DNA from: Bog-473 sp963840435
GTDB taxonomy: Bacteria > Actinomycetota > Acidimicrobiia > Acidimicrobiales > RAAP-2
DNA: 64,000 bases
Direction of reading: 5' to 3'
NCBI GenBank assembly: GCA_963840435.1
Contig: CAWIYY010000010.1
Location: 558,001 to 622,000, forward strand
Under the pieces are notes generated by a model. That model was given only the letters and a program-made list of their open reading frames with translations. It ran no database searches and was not told where the DNA came from. Of this stretch, positions 18,362 to 28,950 are shown in pieces; the stretch's first letter is position 1; the number at the start of each line of letters is the position of its first letter. The translations under genes and the position numbers were made by a program.

Positions 18362-19525
18362 GTGCAGCCCTTCGACCGCATTGAGGATCCCGCCAAGCTG
18401 CGTCGCCTGCTCCAAGCCATCGTGATCCTCGACGCCGAGCTGAACCTGCCCGTGGTCCTGCGCCGGTTCATCGAGGAGGCCTGCGTCCTGGTCGACGCCG
18501 AATACGGCGCGCTCGGCGTGCTGAGCGAGGACGGCGGCGCGCTGGACGAGTTCATCACCGTGGGTCTGACCAACGAGGAGGAGCACGCCATCGGGCCTCG
18601 CCCGACGGGCCGAGGTGTGCTGGGCACCCTCATCGCCGACGACAAACGCTTGCGCCTGGCCAACATCGCAGACAGCCCCGACAGCTTCGGCACGCCCGAT
18701 CACCATCCCGAGATGTCGTCCTTCCTCGGGGTCCCGGTTCGCATCCACGGGGAGGTCTACGGGAACCTCTATCTCACCAACAAGCGGAGCGCGGCCGAGT
18801 TCTCCGAGGACGACGAGGAGCTGGTGACGGCGTTGGCTGTCTCGGCGGGCATCGCCATCGAGAACGCCCGGTTGCACTCGCTGGTGCGCGACCGAGCGCT
18901 GACCGAGGACCGGGACCGGATCGCCCGCGACCTGCACGACTCGGTCATCCAGCGCCTCTTCGCCATCGGCCTGTCCCTCCAGGGCACGGCACGCCTGGTC
19001 GAGCGACCCGAGGCGGTCATGCGCATCGGCGAGGCCATCGAGAAACTCGACGAGACGATCCGCCAGTTGCGCAAGGCCATCTTCGACATTGAGCTCACCA
19101 TCAACAAGGAGGGCCTGCATCCCAAGGTGCTGGACCTGGTCCACGAACTGCGGCCGGTCCTGGGCATCCATCCCCAGGTCTCCTTCAGCGGACCGGTGGA
19201 CAAGATGGTGACGGGCACCTTGGCCGAAGAGGTGCTGGCCGTGCTGCGCGAGACGCTGACCAACGTGGGCAAGCACGCAGAGGCCAATCAGGTCGTGGTG
19301 ACCGTGACCGCTGGCGACCAGCTGCGCCTGGTGGTGGCCGACGACGGCAAGGGGATCGGCGAGATCGCGCCCGGGGGTCACGGGCTCAAGAACCTGCGCC
19401 AGCGGGCGGAGCGGCGCGGCGGCGGCATGGAGATCGGCACGTCTCGGGAGGGCGGGACCCGGCTGTCGTGGTACGTCCCCCTGGAGGACGTGGAAGAGGG
19501 GTTCGGCGCAGCCACACCGGCCTGA
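18362..19525 (+). CDS. GAF-domain histidine kinase, DevS-like
   Basis: Soluble sensor kinase of 387 residues partnered with the divergent DevR-like regulator. An N-terminal GAF domain (about residues 20-170) is followed by a HisKA_3 dimerisation helix with the phospho-accepting His192 in RIARDLHDSVIQRL and an ATPase domain with N-box LRETLTNVGKHA, G1 VVADDGKGIG and G2 HGLKNLRQRA. DevS/DosT carry two GAF domains with heme; only one GAF is present here, so a heme-based gas sensor is possible but not shown. No membrane segment. The GTG start is supported by a leaderless -10 rather than a ribosome site. No frameshift. Confidence 0.9.
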   Translation: MQPFDRIEDPAKLRRLLQAIVILDAELNLPVVLRRFIEEACVLVDAEYGALGVLSEDGGALDEFITVGLTNEEEHAIGPRPTGRGVLGTLIADDKRLRLANIADSPDSFGTPDHHPEMSSFLGVPVRIHGEVYGNLYLTNKRSAAEFSEDDEELVTALAVSAGIAIENARLHSLVRDRALTEDRDRIARDLHDSVIQRLFAIGLSLQGTARLVERPEAVMRIGEAIEKLDETIRQLRKAIFDIELTINKEGLHPKVLDLVHELRPVLGIHPQVSFSGPVDKMVTGTLAEEVLAVLRETLTNVGKHAEANQVVVTVTAGDQLRLVVADDGKGIGEIAPGGHGLKNLRQRAERRGGGMEIGTSREGGTRLSWYVPLEDVEEGFGAATPA

Positions 19526-19611
19526 GTCACGGCGCACCCGGCGCGGTGCGGTCGTAGCATCGGCGGCGGCCCGGGACTGGGGGGTGCGAGGCCGAGAAAG
19601 GGGTTTCGAGC

Positions 19612-21456
19612 ATGACCATGACGGCGGAGGGTGCGGCGGCCGGACCGGCCGGCAGCAGAATGTCCAACGCACTCTGGAAGCGCCAGCTCTACAAGTACCC
19701 GGATACGCTGCCCCGCCTGGGCTACCTGGCCATCGTCGTCCTGACGACGATCATGCTGTACTACCTCTACTACGTGGAGGGCGCGGTCACGCCGCTGCTG
19801 CTGCCCTACTACCACATGTCGTTCCAGTACTTCCTGTACCTGCTGGTCGTCTCGAATGCCATCGGCGCCTTCAGCGCATTCATCGGCGGGCTGTCCGACA
19901 AAATCGGCCGGGCCAACCTCACGATCTACGGCACTTTGCTAGTGGCGTTGATTCAGCTCTTCGCCATCCCCCACATCACCGACAAATTCTGGTTCGCCGC
20001 CTCCTACTGCGTGATCGGCTTCGTCGAGGGAGTGATCCTGGTTTCCACCCCGGCGCTGATGCGCGACTTCTCGCCTCAGATGGGACGGGGGGCGGCCATG
20101 GGGTTCTGGGCCCTAGGCCCCACCATGGGTGCTCTGTCCGCCAGCCTCGTCGCCACCCACACGCTCGACCACCTGGCGCCGTGGCAGGACCAGTTCATCA
20201 TCTCGGGGCTGGTCTGCCTGGGCGTGGTGATCATCGCCTTCTTCTTCCTGCGCGAGCTGTCGCCCGGGTTGCGCGACCAGCTGATGGTGACCGAGCGAGA
20301 GCGCGCCCTGGTCGAGGCCCGGGCCAAGGGGATCGAGATGGAGGCGGCGACGGCGCACCCGTTCCGCTCCATGCTGAAGCTCGACCTGATCGCCTCCTCG
20401 GTGGCCATCTCGCTCTTCCTCCTCTTCTATTACGCGTCCGTCAGCGTCCTCACCATCTACTGGGTGGTCACGTTCAACCGGACGACGCCCCAGGCCAACG
20501 GCATCAACGTCTGGCTGGCCGGGTTCCTCTCGCTGGGCCTCGTCGTCGCCGGCGTCCTGTCGGACTGGGCGAAGGTGCGCAAGCCGTTCATGCTGGCGGG
20601 CGCCATCTGCGCCATGGTGATGTTGGGCTTCCTCATCGTGCAGACCGGCCACCCGCACACGGGCTACTACTCCAACGTCCTCGTGATCGTGCTGCTGGCC
20701 GTCTCCATCTCCTTCGCCTACGCGCCATGGATGGCCAACTACACCGAGCAGGTCGAATCGCACAACCCCGCGCTCACGGCAACCGGTCTGGCCATCTGGG
20801 GCTGGATCCTGCGCATCACCGTCGCGCTCTCGTTCCTCGTGCTCCCCTACGTGATCACGACGTCGACCGTGCTGGTCGACAACCAGACGGCGGGTGCCAC
20901 ACTCCAGACGATCCAGGCGGCGCAGCCCTACGCCCCGGATACGGCCACATTGAAGTGCAGCGCCACACCGGCGCCGACGGTCGTCATCGCCGATTTGAAG
21001 ACGACGGCCGAGGCGCGACCCGAGCTCACCACCCTCGCCACCATCCTCCAGACCTGCAACAGCACCCACGACCTGCTCAAGGCTCTGACGGCCGCCGGCG
21101 GCCTCACCAACCCCCACGTCCTGGGCCTGAACGCCTTCAACCCGCTCGCCCTGGACATTCAGAACGGCAAGCCGGTGACCCAGGCCCAGATCGCCGGGGT
21201 GACCAAGTACTCGCCGAACCTGGCCAATCTCCTGGTCGCCGAGCAGAAGCTGATCCCGGCCCAGAAGACGTCGCCCGGGGAGTGGAAGCGCTGGTGGGGC
21301 GTGTGCCTGGCCGGCATGTTCATCTTCGCCGTCCTGGTCTTCACCATGCGCGGACGCTGGAGCCCGCGGGCGGCCAGGCGCGACCTCGAAGCGCACGAGC
21401 GCATCGTCACCGAAGAGCTGTCCAAGCTGATTCAGGAACCGGCACCCACCGCGTAG
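19612..21456 (+). CDS. MFS transporter with a large extracytoplasmic insertion
   Basis: Membrane transporter of 614 residues, longer than the usual 400-450. Twelve or so hydrophobic segments are visible; the MFS A-motif appears as GGLSDKIGRANL between segments 2 and 3 and again as GVLSDWAKVRKP in the second half. Between the penultimate and last membrane segments, residues about 420-556 form a soluble insertion rich in Ala/Thr with two Cys (LKCSATP, LQTCNSTHD), which should face outside. Start ATG follows AAAGGGG. The mmsA-type dehydrogenase begins 15 bp after the stop, so the pair is likely an operon for uptake and oxidation of a carboxylate, but the substrate is not readable. Confidence 0.85.
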   Translation: MTMTAEGAAAGPAGSRMSNALWKRQLYKYPDTLPRLGYLAIVVLTTIMLYYLYYVEGAVTPLLLPYYHMSFQYFLYLLVVSNAIGAFSAFIGGLSDKIGRANLTIYGTLLVALIQLFAIPHITDKFWFAASYCVIGFVEGVILVSTPALMRDFSPQMGRGAAMGFWALGPTMGALSASLVATHTLDHLAPWQDQFIISGLVCLGVVIIAFFFLRELSPGLRDQLMVTERERALVEARAKGIEMEAATAHPFRSMLKLDLIASSVAISLFLLFYYASVSVLTIYWVVTFNRTTPQANGINVWLAGFLSLGLVVAGVLSDWAKVRKPFMLAGAICAMVMLGFLIVQTGHPHTGYYSNVLVIVLLAVSISFAYAPWMANYTEQVESHNPALTATGLAIWGWILRITVALSFLVLPYVITTSTVLVDNQTAGATLQTIQAAQPYAPDTATLKCSATPAPTVVIADLKTTAEARPELTTLATILQTCNSTHDLLKALTAAGGLTNPHVLGLNAFNPLALDIQNGKPVTQAQIAGVTKYSPNLANLLVAEQKLIPAQKTSPGEWKRWWGVCLAGMFIFAVLVFTMRGRWSPRAARRDLEAHERIVTEELSKLIQEPAPTA

Positions 21457-21471
21457 CGCGAGGATCGGGGG

Positions 21472-22954
<1,483 letters not shown>

Positions 22955-23000
22955 CGTCGCCCGCCTGAATCCAACCCTGGGTCGGACGTGGCCGTCTCCC

Positions 23001-23779
23001 GTGCTGCGCCTGCTCTGCGTGCAGATCTACAACGACGCCATGGGCGAGGTGCAGGCTGAGTCCGGCGGCCGCCTCCTGCCCATGCCCGTGCTGCCCGCGT
23101 GGACGTGGACGAGGCCGTGGCCGAAGCCAAGCGGGTGGCCTCGCCCGACCTGCGCGGCGTCAACATCACGTCGGACCCGAACGACGTCGGCGGGACGGAC
23201 CTGGCCAACCGGGCCTGGGACCCGCTCTGGGAGGTGTGTGCCGACCTGAAGCTGCCGGTGCACTTCCACATCGGGGCCAGCCTCACCACCATGACCGACT
23301 TCGGGAGTTACCCCTGGGAGTCCCAGGACGAAGACACCAAGTTGGCCATCGGTGGGACGCATCTCTTGTCGGCAACGCCCGGGTGGTGACGAACATCATC
23401 CTGAGCGGCATGCTCGACCGCACCCCGAACTCGAGATGGTCTCGGTGGAGGGCGGCGTGGGCTGGATCCCCTTCATCCTCGAGGCCCTCGACTACGAAAT
23501 GGCCGAGAACGCCCCCAGGAGCCTGGAGAAGCTGTCGCTGCTGCCCTCGGAGTACTTCAGCGGAACCTCTACGTCACATTCTGGTTCGAGAAGAACAACC
23601 TGCCCAACCCGATCGAATCGGTCGGGGCGGACAGCATCCTCTTCGAGACGGACTTCCCCCACCCCACCTGCCTCTACCCCAAGTCCCTCGAGACGGCGGC
23701 CGAGAAGATGTCGACGCTGGAGCCGGCGGTGCAACGCAAGATCCTGGGTGAGAACGCGGCCAAGCTCTACCGGCTCTGA
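23001..23779 (+). pseudogene. Amidohydrolase, N-terminally truncated and frameshifted
   Basis: Remnant of a PF04909-type metal-dependent amidohydrolase, closely related to the gene at 43282-44476. It begins abruptly 46 bp after mmsA with VLRLLCVQIYNDAMGEVQ, which aligns about 130 residues into the other copy, so the first third including the DADSH metal motif is missing. The rest is there in pieces: LKLPVHFHIGASLTT, VSVEGGVGWIPFILEALDYE, LFETDFPHPTCLYPK and GENAAKLYRL, joined by at least three frame breaks (near 23100, 23360-23440, 23570). The frame breaks look like read errors, but the missing 5' part is a real deletion or an assembly loss. It cannot be a working enzyme as it stands. Confidence 0.8.
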
Positions 23780-23875
23780 GTGGCGGGCGGCGGGTGGCCG
23801 GCGCATCCCTCGTGTGTCACGAAGATGCCAGACAAGTCGGCGCGACGGGCCGCGCGTGACATATGTTTGGCCTGC

Positions 23876-24361
23876 ATGAAGCCCGCAGGCGACAGCATGG
23901 CGCGTCACGACAGTCCCGCGACCGCGACGGGCGGCGGGAAGGACAAGGCCTGGGCCTTGGTCATGACCGACCCGCAGACCGGGCTGCCCAACGAGATGGT
24001 GGTGCAGGACCGGCTCAACCAGGCTCTGGTTCGCCAGCCTCGTCACGGGGGTGAGGTGGTGATCATCACCGTGACCCTGGACAACCTGGCCACGATCAAT
24101 GAGGAACGTGGGTTCGACGTCGGCAACACCGTGCTGCTCGAGGCGGCGCACCGCCTCACGCACGTATTGCGGACCGAGGACACCGTGGGACGGACCGGCA
24201 AGTACGAGCTGAAGACGGTCATCACCGTGGCCGAGGAGAGGAACGTCAGTCCCTTGACCGATCGGCTGCGCAAGGTCCTCGACGAGCCCATCGACGCCGG
24301 TGACTCCTCCCTGCGTCTCGAGTCGACCCTCGACGTCCGCTTGGCCGAGAACGCCCGCTGA
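23876..24361 (+). CDS. Degenerate GGDEF-domain protein 2
   Basis: A 161-residue protein that is almost only a GGDEF-like fold. It shares with the protein at 16288-16992 the segments DPQTGLPNEMVVQDRLNQAL, RHGGEV, LDNLATINEERGFDVGN and EDTVGR, but the signature is GKYEL, so both glycine/acid catalytic positions are altered, and the metal-binding D in the first beta strand is replaced (TVTLDN). It should not make c-di-GMP. Several in-frame ATGs are possible (23825, 23876, 23897) and none has a good ribosome site; I chose 23876. It lies between an amidohydrolase remnant and the opposing NlpC/P60 gene. Confidence 0.78.
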   Translation: MKPAGDSMARHDSPATATGGGKDKAWALVMTDPQTGLPNEMVVQDRLNQALVRQPRHGGEVVIITVTLDNLATINEERGFDVGNTVLLEAAHRLTHVLRTEDTVGRTGKYELKTVITVAEERNVSPLTDRLRKVLDEPIDAGDSSLRLESTLDVRLAENAR

Positions 24362-24428
24362 GTCGCGGGCGCCCGCGCAGCTCCGGCGCCGCTGACCGGG
24401 CAGAAGACGCCGCCGCCGCAGGACGCGA

Positions 24429-25722
24429 CTACGGGCGCCGGCCGTTGGGCATGACTTCGTCCAACCCCCACTGGTCGAGCGAGTTCAACTGGACCTGGTC
24501 GCCCGTGGCTTCCACGATCCTGTTCCCGCCGACATAGATGGCGGTGTGGTCCACGCTCGTCCAGTCCGTCTGCGAAGTCCCCCAGAAGACCAGGTCGCCC
24601 GCAGCGAGGTTCGTCAGCGCCACGGGTACACCCGCGGTGTTGTACTGGTCGTTGGCCACCCGGGCGAAACCGATGCCGTCGCCGTTCTCCCACGAGGCCA
24701 GGGCGAGTCCAGAGCAGTCGTAGCCCACCGGTCCGTTGCCGCCCCAGATGTAGGGCTTGCCCAGCTGCGCGAAGGCGAAGAGGACTGCCTTGTCGCCGGG
24801 CGTGACCGGTTGGAAGAGCAGTGCCTCGGTCGGCGGTGCTGTCCCCTCCGCATCGCCGAAGCCATAGGCGGTTCCGTTCTGCTCTTCGACCCAGTAGCCA
24901 TGGCCCGGAGTGGCTGGCCACCACCTTCTCGGCCGGGTCGAGGCTGCCCGCGCCGGCGGCCGACCCGAAGAAGCCGGCATCGCCGTAGTTGAAGATCCCT
25001 CCGTCGGAGGCCACCATCCAGTACCCCTTGCCGTCCGGGGTGGCCGCCATGGCGACGATCGGTTGGTCGAGGTGGATGGAGCCGGTCGAGCCGTAGAAGG
25101 CGGCGTCGCCGAACGAGAAGATGCCGCCGTCGGAGGCCACGAGCCAGTAGCCCTTGCCGTCGGGCGTGGGCGCCATGCCGACGATGGGCTTGTTGAGTGC
25201 GATGGAGCCGGTCGAGCCGTAGAAGGCGGCGTCGCCGAACGAGAAGATGCCGCCGTCGGACGCCACGAGCCAGTAGCCCTTGCCGTCGGGCGTGGGCGCC
25301 ATGCCGACGATGGGCTTGTTGAGTGCGATGGAGCCGGTCGAGCCGTAGAAGGCGGCGTCGCCGAACGAGAAGATGCCCCCGTCGGAGGCCACGAGCCAGT
25401 AGCCCTGCGCGTCCTTCGTCGGCGTCATGGCGACGACCGGATGGTTGAGCGGTCCGCCGACGGAGCCGAAGGCGCCGGCCGAGCCGAAGTCCCACACGGA
25501 CCCCTGGGCGCTGGCCAGCCAGAAGTTGTCCGAGGGGATGCCCGTCAAGGCCGCCACACCGCCCGAGCTCGACGCTCTGACAGCGGCACCACCCGTCGGA
25601 GCGAGGCTGACCACCAGGGTGGCGCAGAGGAGGGCGCCGACGATCGCTGCGGACGCCCGACCGAGTCGGGCAGACGATGAGGTGACGCGCCCGCGGACGC
25701 AGGGCCGCACTTCGAGATGCAC
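24429..25722 (-). CDS. Secreted NlpC/P60 peptidoglycan hydrolase with propeller-like repeats (one frameshift)
   Basis: Signal peptide (ASAAIVGALLCATLVVSLAP) followed by four to five tandem 42-residue repeats of the type GYWLVASDGGIFSFGDAAFY, about residues 70-265, which are likely carbohydrate- or wall-binding propeller blades. After a one-base insertion near 24905 the frame continues SGHGYWVEEQNG into a C-terminal NlpC/P60 domain with catalytic Cys in VGYDCSGLALASW and His in VDHTAIYVGGN. Such enzymes cut D-Glu to diamino-acid bonds in peptidoglycan stem peptides. The minus-strand start is a GTG at 25722; an ATG at 25729 is in another frame, so the exact N-terminus is uncertain. Corrected length is about 430 residues. 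Confidence 0.85.
25022..25525. repeat. 126-bp in-frame tandem repeats
   Basis: The anchor TAGCCCTTGCCGTCGGG and its variants recur at 25022, 25148, 25274 and 25400, exactly 126 bp apart; the two central units are nearly identical at the DNA level. They encode the 42-residue repeats of the NlpC/P60 protein and invite copy-number change. Confidence 0.9.
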
Positions 25723-25938
25723 TCTTCATGGATCGTCGGCGAGACCGGATCTCTTGAGGTCTGCACCCGCCGTGCCGGCCCAGAGTTGGGGAGCGGTTGC
25801 TCGCGGCAGACCAGACCGGACCGGGACCGGACCGGCGGGCATCCGTCAGAGTCCACGCCGAGGAAGAGCGGGGGAAGGAGATCGTTCCGTTCGTCGGATT
25901 ACGTCCGTCACGCTGTGACCCCGCCGCTACTTGACCGA

Positions 25939-26431
25939 GTGGAACGGATCGGGTTCAGTTTGGACGTGCCCCCAGACCAAGATTCGGTCGCGCTCGTGGC
26001 CGATCGCCTGGCCATCTCCGACCTCGTGCACGCATACGCCCAGGGCGTCGACCGACGTGACCCCGAGGCAGTGGCCGGACTCTTCACCGAGGACGGCACG
26101 TTCGTCGCCTACGTCACACCGGGCGCGAGTGAGCCGACCAGCCGGAGCCACGGGCGGGCGGAGATCACCAAGGCGATCGCCATGGCACGGCACTACCGGC
26201 CACGACGCACACCATCGGGAACCATCTGGCGTCGATCGACGGCGACCGGGCCACGGGCGAGACACGCTGCGTCGCCTACCACGTTCTCGGTGACGAGGGC
26301 AGCGAGGTGCTGCTGGTGTGGCACATCCGCTATCTCGACACCTATCGAGCAGGCGGGCCGACGGGTGGCGCATCCACGAGCGTGTGCTGCGGGTGGATCT
26401 GGTGAGCGATCAGCCGCTGCGCGCCGGCTGA
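25939..26431 (+). CDS. SnoaL-like (NTF2 fold) protein 1 (two frameshifts)
   Basis: Small cone-shaped NTF2-fold protein; family members are isomerases, hydratases or dehydratases of polyketide- and steroid-like compounds, or have unknown substrates. The N-terminal half reads LAISDLVHAYAQGVDRRDPE and FTEDGTFVAYVTPG. Frame breaks near 26200 and 26350 are inferred because the following segments THTIGNHLASIDGDRATGET, VLLVWHIRYLDTY and GWRIHERVLRVDLVSDQPL fit the family in consecutive alternative frames, ending at 26431. The GTG at 25939 lacks a ribosome site, so the start is approximate; GTCAC-GCT-GTGAC lies 20 bp before it. It converges on an F420-type oxidoreductase gene 17 bp away. Confidence 0.7.
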
Positions 26432-26448
26432 CGCCCACCCGGGCCCGG

Positions 26449-27384
26449 TCAGGCAGGAGTGAGCTGCGCCCGTTCGGCGGCGTGACGGAGTTCCTCCCTC
26501 GCTCCCGCGAGGTCGGCGGAGCCCAGTTGATCACGACTCTACGTGCACCCAGAGCAGCGGCCTCGTCCAGCGTGGACCGGTCGACGGTGGCCGAGGACGT
26601 CACCCCGCTCAGCGTGACCTCGAATGGCGTCCGGATCGCGCCCCGCCGCAGCCGTCTCGGCATCGAGACGGCGCAGCGACTCGGCCAGGGCGTTTCCTCG
26701 CAGACCGAGGGAGAGCCAGCCGTCGCCGCGACGGGCCGCCCGGCGGATGGCCGCCGGAGACGTCCCGCCCACTTCGATGGGTACCCCGTCGGACCGGACG
26801 GGCCGGGGGAAGGACTGCACGCTGGAGAAGGAGAAGTGATCTCCCTCGAAGTGTGCACCTCGGCTCGGATCGGCGTTCCACAGGGCGCGCATGGCATCGA
26901 TGGCCTCGTCCGCACGCCGGCCCCTGCTCGCGAAGTCGACACCCGCCGACTCGATCTCTTCTCGCATCCAGCCGAGCCCGACTCCGAGACGGAGCCGTCC
27001 TCCCGAGAGACGGTCGACGGTCGCGGCGCGTTTGGCCAGAACGAGCGGATGGTGCATCGGAAGGACGAGGAGGCCGGTGGCGAGACCCAGGGTCGTCGTG
27101 ACGCCCGCCACGTAGGCCAACGTGTCGAGGGGGTCAGGGATCACGCAATCGTCGGGCAACGGCACCCGCCCGGATTTCGAATAGGGATAGCGACTGGTGT
27201 AATCGACTGCCATCACCACGTGCTCGGGCAGGATCAGCGACTCGAAGCCGAGCCTCTCGGCCTCGCGGGCGAACGGTGCGATCCAATCGGGATCCGCGAA
27301 GTCGGCGACGCTCACGGGGGGGATCACGGCCAGGGCCGCCGGTCCGCCCCGGGGGCGACGTGCTCCTTGGGTAGGGTCCCCCAC
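26449..27384 (-). CDS. LLM-class F420-dependent oxidoreductase 1 (two frameshifts)
   Basis: Luciferase-like monooxygenase barrel of the F420-dependent oxidoreductase group. Family landmarks are AREAERLGFESLILPEHVVM, TGLLVLPMHHPLVLAKRAAT, DRLSGGRLRLGVGLGWMREE and GVPIEVGGTSPAAIRRAARR. Frame breaks near 26630 and 26500 are inferred: the family C-terminus continues RTPFEVTLSGVTSS, then GARRVVINWAPP, then REELRHAAERAQLTPA, with a stop at 26449. The first 25 residues from 27384 are atypical, and the start may lie further in. F420 use is inferred from the group; binding residues cannot be proven by eye. It is divergent from a SnoaL-like gene and convergent with another. Confidence 0.8.
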
Positions 27385-27536
27385 GGCCTCTCATCTTGGC
27401 CCAACCCGCCGCAGTCGGTGGGACACTGCCTGAGGCTGGCTGGGCGGGGCATGATCCCGCCGGTGGTCACATCCAATGATCACGGTCCGGCCGATGATTC
27501 GGCGGGAACGGAACGTGGCGCAACACGGAGGACGTC

Positions 27537-28061
27537 GTGATGGAGAAGTCGGTGTCCGGTGACACGCAGGCCTGGCGCGACAAGCTGGAGCTCGCCGAGT
27601 TGGTGGCGGTGCTCTCCTCGGCCGTGGACCGGGGCGACCGGGAACGCATCGCCTCCTGCTACACCGAGGACTCCTTCGACGACCACGGCACCTTCAAGGG
27701 CAGCGGTCAGGAGTTCGCCGCGTTCGTCAGCCGCCCGGGCCCGATGACGTCGATGCACCACCTGATCGGGCAGTCGGTCTTCGACGTCCGGGGCGACGAG
27801 GCCTGGGGGGAGACCTTCTACGTCTTCCACGGCAAGGCGGGGACGGCCGCCGTCTCGGGCCATGGCCGCTACGCCGACTACTTTCGGCGGCTCGAGGGGA
27901 GCTGGAAGCTCGCCTATCGCCGCGTCCTGCCTGACGCCGTGCCTGCGGGTGACGACCCGGGGGCGTATTGGCCCTCGTTCCGCGGAAAGCAGGATCCAAG
28001 CTACGACCGGCGTCGCGGGCCCGGCGACGGGTCCGATCAATCCGTGGAGAAGGGACCCTGA
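27537..28061 (+). CDS. SnoaL-like (NTF2 fold) protein 2
   Basis: Intact 174-residue NTF2-fold protein: LELAELVAVLSSAVDRGDRE, then IASCYTEDSFDDHGTFKG and MTSMHHLIGQSVFDVRG, ending in a strand EGSWKLAYRRVL and a disordered charged tail of about 40 residues. GGAGG 6 nt before the GTG at 27537 supports that start; an ATG follows directly. Members of this group with the D-H-G-x-F pattern act on polycyclic or phenolic compounds, but many are uncharacterised. Its neighbour on the other strand is an F420-type oxidoreductase, as often seen in steroid and aromatic breakdown clusters. Confidence 0.85.
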   Translation: MMEKSVSGDTQAWRDKLELAELVAVLSSAVDRGDRERIASCYTEDSFDDHGTFKGSGQEFAAFVSRPGPMTSMHHLIGQSVFDVRGDEAWGETFYVFHGKAGTAAVSGHGRYADYFRRLEGSWKLAYRRVLPDAVPAGDDPGAYWPSFRGKQDPSYDRRRGPGDGSDQSVEKGP

Positions 28062-28088
28062 GGACAGGGCTTCAAACGAGGGCCAGCG

Positions 28089-28172
28089 TGGGCGAGGCGG
28101 GACTTGAACCCGCACATCCTTTCGGACACAGGAACCTGAATCCTGCGCGTCTGCCTATTCCGCCACTCGCCC
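28089..28172 (-). tRNA. tRNA-Leu (CAG)
   Basis: An 84-nt class II tRNA: acceptor GGGCGAG/CTCGCCC, anticodon stem CAGGA/TCCTG with loop TTCAGGT (anticodon CAG), a long variable arm, T-arm GGGTTCAAGTCCC, discriminator A. CCA is not encoded. It lies just upstream of fhaA, as leuT does in Mycobacterium. Confidence 0.95.
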
Positions 28173-28277
28173 GAGTGACCGGCCAACAGTAGTCTCTGCG
28201 CCGCCTGGCCCCGGCCGAACCTAACCAGGTGACCAGGTCAGACGCCTGGTGAATCCCAGGTCGGGGCACCTGGCCAG

Positions 28278-28283
28278 TAATCT
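28278..28283 (+). promoter_or_regulatory. TAATCT, possible -10 of the fhaA operon
   Basis: TAATCT lies 10 nt before the fhaA ATG, which has no Shine-Dalgarno site. Leaderless or near-leaderless transcription is possible; the spacing is at the long end. Confidence 0.35.
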
Positions 28284-28293
28284 CTTGGGAACC

Positions 28294-28950
28294 ATGGGAC
28301 TCCAGCAGTTTGAGGAGCGCCTCGAGCGTCTGGTGGAGGGAACGTTGGCCAAGCCGTTTCGAAGCAGCCTTCAGCCGGTCGAGATCGGCCGCAGGCTGAC
28401 CCGCGAGATGGATTTGCACCGGCGGGTGGGTGTGCGGGGCCTCATCGCGCCCAATGCCTTCGCCGTGACTCTGTCGCCGGCCGACGTCGGCCGCTTCGCC
28501 AATTTCATCGACGCCCTGTCTCGCGAGCTCTCCGACGCCGCCCGTGAGCACGCCAAGATCGAGGGTTACTCCTTTGTCGGGCCCGTCGAGGTCGAGATCT
28601 TCGAGGGCTCGTCGCTCAAGGCCGGCCGTTTCACCGTCTCGGCCGAGGTGCGCGAGAGCGAGGACGGCGGGTTCCTGGCCGAGCTGGTCCTGCCCGACGG
28701 GCGCCGGATCACCGTAGGGTCCGACGCCGTGGTCATCGGGCGCCTGCCCGAGTGCCAGGTCGTGCTGCCCGATTCCAACGTCAGCCGGCGCCACGCCGAG
28801 CTGCGGCGGAAGGGTGACGGGGTCTTCGTCACGGACCTCGGCTCCACCAACGGCACCAGGGTGAACGGCGCTCCCATTCGGGAGCACCTCCTGGCCAGCG
28901 GGGACGAGATCAGCGTCGGGTCGACGCGGCTCACCTTCGAAATGTCGTGA
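28294..28950 (+). CDS. fhaA: FHA-domain protein FhaA (DUF3662 + FHA)
   Basis: Regulator of cell-wall synthesis that binds phosphothreonine on partners of Ser/Thr kinases. Residues about 1-120 form the N-terminal DUF3662 domain (MGLQQFEERLERLVEGTLAK, LQPVEIGRRLTREMD). The C-terminal FHA domain has GRLPECQVVLPDSNVSRRHA with the phosphopeptide-binding Arg/Ser/His and DLGSTNGTRVNG. At 218 residues it lacks the long Pro/Gln-rich linker of the mycobacterial protein. Start ATG 28294 is preferred over an upstream in-frame ATG because the family begins MGL. It heads the cluster fhaA-fhaB-pstP-pknB and overlaps fhaB by 4 bp. Confidence 0.92.
   Translation: MGLQQFEERLERLVEGTLAKPFRSSLQPVEIGRRLTREMDLHRRVGVRGLIAPNAFAVTLSPADVGRFANFIDALSRELSDAAREHAKIEGYSFVGPVEVEIFEGSSLKAGRFTVSAEVRESEDGGFLAELVLPDGRRITVGSDAVVIGRLPECQVVLPDSNVSRRHAELRRKGDGVFVTDLGSTNGTRVNGAPIREHLLASGDEISVGSTRLTFEMS

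Noticed and set aside
25022..25525. Regularly spaced repeats that could suggest a CRISPR array
   Set aside because: Units are contiguous 126-bp coding repeats without spacers, and no cas gene is present.
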